This document shows positions 1 to 5,782 of a stretch of 6,019 nucleotides of DNA, piece after piece. The notes beneath the pieces were generated by a model that ran no database searches, was not told the origin of the DNA, and worked only from the letters and a program-made list of their open reading frames with translations. Source of the DNA: JBQTIU01 sp052387815 (GTDB lineage: Bacteria; Pseudomonadota; Alphaproteobacteria; CACIAM-22H2); contig JBQTIU010000042.1 in NCBI GenBank assembly GCA_052387815.1, positions 1 to 6,019 of the forward strand. The letters are read 5' to 3'. How positions within the stretch are numbered: the stretch's first letter is position 1; each line of letters starts with the position of its first letter. The translations under genes and the position numbers were made by a program.

Positions 1-112
1 CAGGCGTCTCGGCGAGCGCCACGGCGAGGCCGTGGTTGTCGGGCGAAAGCCGGTCGATGAGCTCGGCCACCAGCGCCTCGTAGTCGCGGATCAGCCGGCG
101 CTCCGTGCGGCG
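1..112. repeat. Left copy of 112-bp direct terminal repeat
   Basis: These 112 bases are repeated without mismatch at the extreme right end of the window (5908-6019). The repeat begins exactly at the first base and its partner ends exactly at the last base, which is the signature of a contig that overlaps itself. It lies inside an oxidoreductase coding frame on the minus strand and has no feature of a transposon end or attachment site. Closing the ends through it gives a 5,907-bp unit. Confidence 0.97.
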
Positions 113-220
113 GTCCTCGCTGTAGCCAAAGATGTCGAGCGCGGTGCCGCGCAGCAATTTGACCGCCGGGCCGCGATTTCGTCGGCTAGGCCGGTGGGGC
201 CGGCGGTGTATCGCGCCCAT
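1..220 (-). CDS. 3' fragment of indolepyruvate ferredoxin oxidoreductase gene, 5'-truncated and running off the left edge
   Basis: The minus-strand frame from about 163 down to 1 reads VKLLRGTALDIFGYSED, then RRTERRLIRDYEALVAELID and onward. This is the conserved stretch near the C-terminus of the large fused indolepyruvate ferredoxin oxidoreductases, which oxidatively decarboxylate aryl pyruvates such as indolepyruvate to acyl-CoA in aromatic amino acid breakdown. Full-length family members exceed 1,000 residues; here everything upstream of that stretch is missing. An in-frame ATG at 220 exists, but codons 220 to about 164 give an arginine-rich peptide unlike the family and there is no clear ribosome-binding site, so I do not regard it as a genuine start. 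There is no stop before the window edge. If the terminal repeat is closed, the frame continues into the right-hand copy and stops at 5783, for 114 residues in total. It lies 5 bp after the stop of the secreted-protein gene. It is probably non-functional or a junction product. Confidence 0.6.
   Translation of the reverse strand, partial: MGAIHRRPHRPSRRNRGPAVKLLRGTALDIFGYSEDRRTERRLIRDYEALVAELIDRLSPDNHGLAVALAETP
190..204 (-). terminator. Possible weak GC hairpin after the secreted-protein gene
   Basis: A perfect 5-bp inverted repeat (GCCGG/CCGGC, loop TGGGG on the plus strand) lies about 22 bp beyond the stop codon of the last operon gene. No run of T follows it on the minus strand, so it does not meet the rule for an intrinsic terminator. 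It may be a chance feature of GC-rich DNA. Confidence 0.15.
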
Positions 221-225
221 CCGAG

Positions 226-720
226 TTACCTGGCGGGTGCGGCGGCTCGATCGAGATAGGCTTGTAAGGCGGATTCCATTGGGAATTCAGGCGTCGTATC
301 GGGAACGCCGAGGTAAAACACGGTTAGCGAGGGGGTTTTCGCTCCCCACTCGGCCTCCGTCCGGTAGAAATGGATCTCGCGACTGGGCCATTCGGCAAAA
401 CTTGTTCGCGGGCTTCGAAGGTCGATTCGATCGCCGATTGGCACACCCGCAGCCAGGGCGATGCGCAGCTTGGCGAACGGATCGCTGCCATCGACGCTGA
501 CATAACGGAACGCACCGACCGGATTGACCACTCGAATTACCACCTCGGTCTTGTCCTCCGCCGCGTCCTTTCGCACGGCCCAAGCGATGCGGAGCTCGGC
601 GGAGGTATACACGGCGTCGGCGCCATGGATGCGTTCCGCGGCCGCCCCCGGCCTCCACGCCACAGATAGCGCACACAAGACGACGACCACGCCGCCGAGC
701 CATGCCAAACCACGCGTCAT
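226..720 (-). CDS. Small secreted protein of unknown function, last gene of the ABC cluster
   Basis: This 164-residue protein is not one I recognise. Its N-terminus has a lone arginine, a hydrophobic core at about residues 5-22 (including GGVVVVLCALSV) and a likely signal-peptidase site after AAA at 26-28, so export to the periplasm is expected. Cys16 is not in a proper lipobox, so a lipoprotein is unlikely. The mature part is about 136 residues with alternating hydrophobic and charged residues (for example RIAWAVR, TEVVIRVV, LTVFYLG), suggesting a mainly beta-sheet domain; no catalytic motif is visible. Its ATG overlaps the TGA of the upstream ATPase gene in an ATGA arrangement. No strong ribosome-binding site precedes it, so translation is probably coupled to the ATPase gene. 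The context suggests an accessory role in the same uptake process, but this is inference from position alone. Confidence 0.8.
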   Translation of the reverse strand: MTRGLAWLGGVVVVLCALSVAWRPGAAAERIHGADAVYTSAELRIAWAVRKDAAEDKTEVVIRVVNPVGAFRYVSVDGSDPFAKLRIALAAGVPIGDRIDLRSPRTSFAEWPSREIHFYRTEAEWGAKTPSLTVFYLGVPDTTPEFPMESALQAYLDRAAAPAR

Positions 721-1811
721 GACGAATTCCCGGGCAACAGGTGAACGCCGTCGCTGGGCAACTTGACGGCGACGGCGTCGCCGGGGCAGAGGTCGCGCGC
801 GCCGGCAGGACCGTAGTCCGTCACCTGGAGCACCTCGTCGCCCACGCGCACTTGATATTCGGCTTTTTCGCCCAGGAACGTACGCGCCACGACCGTTCCC
901 CGAAGGTCCGCTTCCCCCGGGTCCAGCGCGAGCTTGATGGCCTCGGGGCGCACGACAAGCCGGACGGCCGCGCCGGCCGCAACCGCCGCAGGATCGCCCG
1001 CAACCGAGTGCCGGTGGCCGCCCACGTCGAGCTCCACGGCGCTCGGACCGACGGCGACAACACGGGCGCGAATCAGATTGGTCTTGCCAATGAACTGGGC
1101 CACGAACTCGCTAGCCGGACGGTGATAAAGCGCCTCCGCGGTGCCTTCCTGGACAATCACGCCCTGATTCATGACCGCGATCCGGTCCGAGATCGCCATG
1201 GCTTCTTCCTGATCGTGGGTCACGTAGACCGCGGTGATGCCGAGCGTCTTTTGCAGTCGTTGAATCTCGCCACGCATCTGAACGCGCAGCTTGGCGTCGA
1301 GATTCGACAGCGGCTCGTCGAACAAGAGGACTCTCGGCTTGAAGACGATGGCCCGCGCCAGCGCCACGCGCTGCTGTTCGCCGCCCGAAAGCTGATGGGG
1401 GAGCTGGCGGTCGTAGCCCTCGAGTCCGACGAGCGCCAGCACCTCGCGCACCGCGCCGTCGATCGCTGCCTCCGGCTGCTTTTGCACGCGCAGGCCGTAG
1501 GCGACGTTCTCGAACACCGAGAGGTGCGGGAACAGCGCATAGCTCTGGAAGACGAAACCGACGTTGCGCGCATTGGCCATCACGTCGGTCACGTCACGAT
1601 CGTCGAACAAGATGCGCCCGTCGTCGGGCGTCTCGAAGCCGGCGACCATGCGAAGCGTGGTGGTCTTGCCGCAGCCCGACGGCCCCAGCAGCGTGACCAG
1701 CTCGCCCGGCGCGACCGTGAGGCTGACGTTGCGGACCGCATAGACCTGACCCTTGACCCGATGCGCGAACTGCTTGCAGAGGCCGTCGATGCGGATGCCA
1801 ACCGACTTCAT
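717..1811 (-). CDS. ABC transporter ATP-binding protein, PotA/FbpC class (importer)
   Basis: This 364-residue cytoplasmic ATPase would power the importer formed with the adjacent permease. All nucleotide-binding motifs are intact: Walker A GPSGCGKTT (43-51), Q-loop Gln89 in FVFQSY, signature LSGGEQQR (141-148), Walker B VLLFDE (161-166), D-loop SNLD (169-172) and switch His199 in VTHD. A C-terminal TOBE-type region (about 240-360, with VRPEAIKL and FLGEKAEYQV) is typical of the polyamine, ferric-iron, sugar and 2-aminoethylphosphonate subfamily. Its length matches the usual 350-370 residues. The start is the ATG at 1811, 23 bp after the permease stop; no good ribosome-binding site is seen there, so coupling to the permease gene is likely. 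Its own stop overlaps the start of the secreted-protein gene. Sequence alone does not separate iron, phosphonate and polyamine importers in this family, so no gene symbol is given. Confidence 0.95.
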   Translation of the reverse strand: MKSVGIRIDGLCKQFAHRVKGQVYAVRNVSLTVAPGELVTLLGPSGCGKTTTLRMVAGFETPDDGRILFDDRDVTDVMANARNVGFVFQSYALFPHLSVFENVAYGLRVQKQPEAAIDGAVREVLALVGLEGYDRQLPHQLSGGEQQRVALARAIVFKPRVLLFDEPLSNLDAKLRVQMRGEIQRLQKTLGITAVYVTHDQEEAMAISDRIAVMNQGVIVQEGTAEALYHRPASEFVAQFIGKTNLIRARVVAVGPSAVELDVGGHRHSVAGDPAAVAAGAAVRLVVRPEAIKLALDPGEADLRGTVVARTFLGEKAEYQVRVGDEVLQVTDYGPAGARDLCPGDAVAVKLPSDGVHLLPGNSS

Positions 1812-1834
1812 GGTGGGTGCATCCAGGGGGCCGG

Positions 1835-3574
1835 TCAGCCGCCCAGCACGCTGCTCATCGCCACCGCCCCCGGCGCACGCAGACGGCGGAGCAGCGCGCT
1901 GACCCCGGCGGTCACGACGAAGACGATGGCAACCACCAGCACCGAAAAGGCCGCGGCGGGTCCGAGCGACAGCTCGGTCATGTTCTCGAGGATGCGGACG
2001 GTGACGAGCGTCCAGTGGATCGACACGAGGAAGATGGTGGCGCTGATCGCGGTCATGGAGCGGATGAACATCACGCCGAGCCCGGCGAAGAAGGCGGGCA
2101 GGATCAGCGGCAGCGTGACGCGCCGGAAGGTCCGGAAGCTGCGCGCGCCCAGGCTTTGGGAGGCCTCTTCGATGCTCGGATCGATCTGCTGCAACTGCGC
2201 CACGGTGGCGCGAATGCCCGTCGGGCTATAGCGAAAGATGTAGCAGGCGACGATGATCAGCGCGGTTCCTGTCAGGACCAGCGGCGGATCGTTGAAGGCG
2301 ATGAGATAGGCGATGCCGACGATCGTCCCCGGCAGGGCGTAATTGACCATGGTGACGACTTCCATCGCCTGCTTGCCGAGGAAATTCTTGCGCGCGACGA
2401 GATAGCCGACCACCACGCCGAACAAACCGCCGAGCGGCATGCCGATGCCGGCGATGATCAGCGTATCACGAATGGCCTTCAGGCCTTCGGTAAAGATGAC
2501 CTGATAATGGCGCCACGTCCAATCATGGTTGGCGCCGAACGCCACGACCACCGATGCGTAGAGCAGCAGCGCGTAGAAATAGAGGATCGCCGCGGCGACC
2601 AGGAGGCACGCGGCGAGGAGGCCCAGGCGGACGACGGGGGTGACGCTTTTGAAGGCGGTCTGCGGTCCCACCTTGCCGGTGATCGTGACGTAATAGCTGC
2701 GGCTCACCCAATACCGCTGCAACGCGTAGACGATCGCCGCCGGGACGAGCAGCACGAACGACAACACCGCGCCGCCCGTGAAATCGAACAGTCCCGTGAT
2801 CTGCAGATAGGCCTGGGTGGGCAGGACCGGAAAGCTGTTGCCGGCCAAGATGAGCGGCGTGGCGAAGTCGGCGAGCGAGGCGGCGAAGAGCAGCAGGAAA
2901 GCGTTGGCGAAGCCGGGCACGCAGAGGGGCAGTGTCACCGTGCGGAAAACGCGCCAACGCGAAGCGCCGAGGCCGTAAGCCATGTCTTCCACGTTGGGAT
3001 CGATGGCGGCAAGGATCGGCTTCAGCGTGAGATAGGCGATGGGAAAGTAGGTAAGCGCCTCGGACAACAGCGTCGTGTGAAGTCCGTAGGCCGTGGTGCC
3101 GGTCAGACCCAAGAGATGGTACGTGATCAGTCCACGCGGTCCGAAAGAGAAGATGATGGCGATCGAGGTCGTGAAGGGCGGGGAGATCAGCGGCAAGAGC
3201 GTCGCCCCGTCGAGAAACGCGCGCCAATAGGTGGGCAGATTGGCGCGGGTCGCGGCGAACGCGAACAGGAAGCCAAGCAGCGTGCCGCTCACGCCGACCA
3301 GCGCGGCAAGAACCAGACTGTTGACGAAGGCTTGCTGGTGGTTGCGGTCTCCGAGGATCGAAAGCAGCGGGCCCAGCGACAGGCGCCCGCCGTCGACGAA
3401 GGCGCGCAAGAGCAGCGCGGCAATTGGGAAGATAACGAATAGGGCGAGGAGCGCCCACAGCACGACGACGGTCGCCAGCAGCGTGGGATCGCGCGCCATC
3501 CGGCGCAGCACCGTACGGCCGATGGCGACCGCGCGCCACCGGCGCCGGGAGTGCCGAAGGATCGACCGCCTCAA
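1835..3574 (-). CDS. Fused ABC transporter permease, FbpB/AfuB type (two permease domains)
   Basis: This inner-membrane protein, about 579 residues from the TTG at 3574, carries two binding-protein-dependent permease domains in one chain, as in ferric-iron FbpB. Each half has roughly six hydrophobic segments and its own EAA loop, which docks on the ATPase: EDMAYGLGAS followed by TLP at about 196-216, and EEASQSLGA followed by TLP at about 469-489. The start is uncertain. The open frame runs back to 4237, but that part is antiphase to the FbpA-type gene. In-frame candidates are TTG 3574 (overlapping the upstream TGA as TTGA), GTG 3511 and ATG 3499. I prefer 3574 because 22 of the 24 codons between 3571 and 3500 end in G or C, against about 17 in either other frame, and because they encode an arginine-rich stretch before the first helix, as expected for a cytoplasmic N-terminus. 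ATG 3499 would give 554 residues. The gene ends 23 bp before the ATPase gene. Confidence 0.92.
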   Translation of the reverse strand: MRRSILRHSRRRWRAVAIGRTVLRRMARDPTLLATVVVLWALLALFVIFPIAALLLRAFVDGGRLSLGPLLSILGDRNHQQAFVNSLVLAALVGVSGTLLGFLFAFAATRANLPTYWRAFLDGATLLPLISPPFTTSIAIIFSFGPRGLITYHLLGLTGTTAYGLHTTLLSEALTYFPIAYLTLKPILAAIDPNVEDMAYGLGASRWRVFRTVTLPLCVPGFANAFLLLFAASLADFATPLILAGNSFPVLPTQAYLQITGLFDFTGGAVLSFVLLVPAAIVYALQRYWVSRSYYVTITGKVGPQTAFKSVTPVVRLGLLAACLLVAAAILYFYALLLYASVVVAFGANHDWTWRHYQVIFTEGLKAIRDTLIIAGIGMPLGGLFGVVVGYLVARKNFLGKQAMEVVTMVNYALPGTIVGIAYLIAFNDPPLVLTGTALIIVACYIFRYSPTGIRATVAQLQQIDPSIEEASQSLGARSFRTFRRVTLPLILPAFFAGLGVMFIRSMTAISATIFLVSIHWTLVTVRILENMTELSLGPAAAFSVLVVAIVFVVTAGVSALLRRLRAPGAVAMSSVLGG

Positions 3575-4608
3575 TCGGTGGCGTTGAGCACCTCGGCGAT
3601 CCACCGCTCGACGATGCGCTTGCGATTGGCCCCGGCGTATTCGTCGTCGATCGGGAAGATCTTCGCGCCCTCGAGGACCGCCGCGAGGCTCGCCTCGGTC
3701 TTCACGTCCGGGTGGGCAGGCACGAAATTGATCTTGTACGTGGCGTACAGAGTTTGCATGGCCGGGCTCGACGCCCAGTCGATCAGCCGGCGGCCCGAAT
3801 CCGGGTTCTGCGCGCCCTTGATGAGCGCGATGGCTTCGGCCGCCGTGCCGATGCCTTCGCGTGGGAAGCTGATCGACACGTCGTAGCCTTTGGCCTTGGT
3901 GTCGAGCGCGTCGACGATGAAAAAGATGCCTCCCGCGGCCTGGCCGAGCCCCACCGGCAACGTCCCGCCGCCGCCGCTCTTGGTATAGAGCTGGACGTTG
4001 CGCCGCAGCTTCCTTAGATAGGCAAAGGCCTTGTCCTCGTCGCGACCGTTGACCTCGAGGACGGAAAAGATCCGCGTGACCGCCGTGCCGGACGTCCGGG
4101 CATCGGCCATTTGCAGCATGTTCTTGTATGCCGGATGCAACAGATCGTTCCACGAAGTCGGCGGCTGCAGTTTGTGATCGGCCAGGAATTTGTTGCTGGT
4201 CATGAACACGAGGGGATCGTCGGCGATCGCCACCCAATAGCCCTCCGGGTGCTTGAAACGCGCCGGCAGAGCGGCGAAGGACGTTGGCTTGTAGGGCTGG
4301 AAGATGCCTTCCTTGACGCCGGCAGCGAAGGTCTCCACCGGACCGCCGAACAGCACATCGACGCGCGGATTGTTCTTCTCCGCGATGATCCGGGCGAGCG
4401 CTTCTCCCGATGAGAAGCGGAGGAAGTTCACTTTCACCCCGGTGGCCTTCTCGAACTCCTGCAGCATGGGTCGCGCCCAGTTCTCCGGCCAGATCGAGTA
4501 CGCATTGAGCGTACCGGCCGCCGCGGCGGGCCCCAGCGAGGCAGTCAGCGCGGCGAAGGCCGCCGCCGCCCGGATGACCCAGGACGTGAGGACACGATGA
4601 GCACGCAT
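3571..4608 (-). CDS. Periplasmic substrate-binding protein, FbpA/AfuA-like
   Basis: This 345-residue protein would deliver substrate to the adjacent permease. Residues 1-31 form a Sec signal peptide (basic MRAHR, hydrophobic core, PAAAA cleavage region). The mature part follows the extracellular solute-binding pattern of the iron/aminoethylphosphonate clade: LNAYSIWPENWARPMLQEFE (34-53), ARIIAEKNNPRVDVLFGGPV (72-91), a hinge around LVFMTSNKFL (133-142), PTSWNDLLHP (150-159), GLGQAAGGIFF (220-230) and the late ALIKGAQNPDSGRRLIDWAS (261-280). Classical FbpA binds iron partly through two adjacent tyrosines; no such pair is found here, so ferric iron should not be assumed. The ATG at 4608 is well supported by AAAGGAGG six bases upstream. 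The gene lies 30 bp after the PhnD-type gene. Its stop overlaps, or closely precedes, the permease start, consistent with an FbpABC-style operon. Confidence 0.92.
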   Translation of the reverse strand: MRAHRVLTSWVIRAAAAFAALTASLGPAAAAGTLNAYSIWPENWARPMLQEFEKATGVKVNFLRFSSGEALARIIAEKNNPRVDVLFGGPVETFAAGVKEGIFQPYKPTSFAALPARFKHPEGYWVAIADDPLVFMTSNKFLADHKLQPPTSWNDLLHPAYKNMLQMADARTSGTAVTRIFSVLEVNGRDEDKAFAYLRKLRRNVQLYTKSGGGGTLPVGLGQAAGGIFFIVDALDTKAKGYDVSISFPREGIGTAAEAIALIKGAQNPDSGRRLIDWASSPAMQTLYATYKINFVPAHPDVKTEASLAAVLEGAKIFPIDDEYAGANRKRIVERWIAEVLNATD

Positions 4609-4614
4609 GACCAG

Positions 4615-4622
4615 CCTCCTTT
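4615..4622 (-). promoter_or_regulatory. Strong ribosome-binding site for the FbpA-like gene
   Basis: The minus strand reads AAAGGAGG here, six bases before the ATG at 4608. It is close to the ideal anti-16S match, fixes the start of the binding-protein gene, and fits high expression of a periplasmic binding protein relative to the permease and ATPase, neither of which has a clear site. Confidence 0.85.
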
Positions 4623-4638
4623 CGGCGACACCAGCGGG

Positions 4639-5493
4639 CTATTGGCCCGCGATCTTGGCGGTGCGGCGTACGACGTCGAACAAGCCGTCCTCGGCGATCA
4701 CATGCCCGGTCAGCTTCTTTTTGCTGTGGGCGATCGCGGCGCGACCGGCCGGCGTCTTACCGACCTCGACGAGCGCCGTCTGGATCTTCTTGACGAGCGC
4801 CTCGTCCAGACCGAGGCGGACGGCGATGGCATCATGGGGAATGGGATCGGTGCCGGCGAGCACGATCAGATCTTCGGTTCGCATTCCTTTCGCCTTCGCC
4901 ACGTCGCGCGCGCCGTCATAGATGGCACCGGCGTCGACCTTGCCCTCGAGCACGGCCGCGATGACCTTGTCATGGCCGCCGGCGAAGATCGTCTCTTTGA
5001 AGAAGCCGTCCGGGTTGGCGCCGTTCTCGATCAGCATCGCGCGCGGGTAAACGTAACCCGACGCCGACTTTGGGTCGACGAAGGCGAACCGCCTGCCGGC
5101 GAGGTCCGTGAGGGCTTTGAGTCCGCTGTCCGCCCGCGCGACGATCAGCCCACGATAAGTGGCAGAACCGTCCAGGATGGACTGGGCGATGATCCGGATC
5201 TTTCCGCCACGCGTCGCGTCCACATAGGCGAACGGCGACAGGCTGCCAACGTCCACCCGCCCCGCCTCCATCTGCGTGCGCAGATCGCCGTAGTCCTTGG
5301 CGATGTAGAGCGTGACCTTCCAGCCGACGGCGTCAGACAGATAGGCCATGAGCGGCTCGAACTCGGCCCGCATCTCGGCCTCGCCGAGGACGGGCGTGAA
5401 ACCGAACTTGAGCTCCTGAGCGGCCGCGGGTCGGAACCCGAGCAGCGTTGCGGTGACAAGGAGGATACCGATCAGACCGCGGCGGCGGAGCAT
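4639..5493 (-). CDS. Periplasmic binding protein, PhnD-type (phosphate/phosphite/phosphonate family)
   Basis: This 284-residue protein has a Sec signal peptide (MLRRR, hydrophobic core, cleavage after RPAAA at about residue 25). The mature sequence starts LKFGFTPVLGEAEM and follows the PhnD family layout: FEPLMAYLSDAVGWKV (45-60), MEAGRVDVGSLSPFAYV (75-91), YRGLIVARADSG (113-124), FAFVDPKSASGYVYPRAML (136-154), GGHDKVIAAVLEGKVDAGAIYD (172-193) and DPIPHDAIAVR (216-226). The SASG turn, His174 and Asp187 match positions that line the anion pocket in characterised PhnD-like proteins. The usual role is capture of phosphonate, phosphite or a similar anion for a PhnC/PhnE importer, but neither partner is present; the downstream transporter is of the FbpB/FbpC type. 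It is the first gene of the cluster. The ATG at 5493 is preceded by a purine-rich ribosome-binding stretch. An orphan binding protein feeding a distant transporter or acting as a sensor is also possible. Confidence 0.9.
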   Translation of the reverse strand: MLRRRGLIGILLVTATLLGFRPAAAQELKFGFTPVLGEAEMRAEFEPLMAYLSDAVGWKVTLYIAKDYGDLRTQMEAGRVDVGSLSPFAYVDATRGGKIRIIAQSILDGSATYRGLIVARADSGLKALTDLAGRRFAFVDPKSASGYVYPRAMLIENGANPDGFFKETIFAGGHDKVIAAVLEGKVDAGAIYDGARDVAKAKGMRTEDLIVLAGTDPIPHDAIAVRLGLDEALVKKIQTALVEVGKTPAGRAAIAHSKKKLTGHVIAEDGLFDVVRRTAKIAGQ

Positions 5494-5591
5494 GACGCCC
5501 CTTCCTTCCTGTCCGATTGACCAATGATCCGGTCGGCGGCGGTTTGACCTAATCTCGCCGGGTTCCGCAGTTCCGTTGAACTGAAATCGTC

Positions 5592-5610
5592 CAACCTAAC
5601 CATTGGGTTG
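5592..5610. promoter_or_regulatory. Dyad, candidate operator or RNA hairpin upstream of the ABC cluster
   Basis: The plus strand reads CAACCTAACCATTGGGTTG. Its arms pair over eight positions (one a T-G wobble) around a 3-base loop. It lies about 100 bp upstream of the first gene of the cluster. It is not followed by T-runs in either direction, so it is not an intrinsic terminator. A regulator binding site fits better, but no known consensus is matched. Confidence 0.3.
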
Positions 5611-5760
5611 CAAAAGACGGTAGTGCGTGCCTGCGGAGGCTGTCAAGGAACATCTCGACAACGTGAAGACGGCCGATGAGATCATGAATGCCGACACCCT
5701 CGTTGCCGCCAGATCGGCGGCTCGCCGCTTCGCGGACCGCACCAGCAGGGAGCGCATCAC

Positions 5761-5779
5761 CGGGCAACGTTGTCGCCCG
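5761..5779 (-). terminator. Possible hairpin just after the oxidoreductase stop
   Basis: CGGGC and GCCCG arms flank an inner AC/GT pair with one mismatch and a 3-base loop, starting four bases beyond the stop codon of the oxidoreductase gene. It lacks a T-tract, so it could at most aid termination or protect the mRNA 3' end. Support is weak. Confidence 0.2.
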
Positions 5780-5782
5780 CCG

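Larger units (their letters stand above)
5494..5782 (-). promoter_or_regulatory. 289-bp leader between the oxidoreductase gene and the ABC cluster; likely holds the operon promoter
   Basis: No convincing gene lies here, and it is the only sizeable gap upstream of the five-gene cluster, so the cluster promoter is expected in it. I could not find a good -35/-10 pair: TTGCAA at 5612-5607 on the minus strand with 17-bp spacing leads only to ACGATT, a poor -10. The ribosome-binding stretch AGGAAGGAAGGGG (5510-5498) ends four bases before the PhnD-type start. A dyad at 5592-5610 and a short ATTG/CAAT dyad at 5516-5525 are possible operator elements. No riboswitch fold is recognised. Confidence 0.4.

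Noticed and set aside
741..2231. Long plus-strand open frame of 496 codons
   Set aside because: It is antisense to the ATPase and permease genes. It is rich in Arg, His, Asp and Ala, typical of shadow frames in GC-rich DNA, and has no recognisable motif.
1817..3442. Long plus-strand open frame of 541 codons
   Set aside because: It is antisense to the permease gene. The highly charged low-complexity composition (many EEQ, RRG, DDQ runs) is the mirror of membrane-helix codons.
3575..4237. N-terminal extension of the permease open frame to 800 codons
   Set aside because: This part is out of phase with the clearly real FbpA-like gene on the same strand, is arginine/glycine-rich, and has no membrane or family character.
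4597..5520. Plus-strand open frame of 307 codons
   Set aside because: It is antisense to the PhnD-type gene, which has a signal peptide, conserved motifs and a ribosome-binding site; this frame has none.
5549..5767. Minus-strand 72-codon open frame in the leader
   Set aside because: It has a TTG start, no ribosome-binding site, no recognisable sequence and unremarkable codon use.
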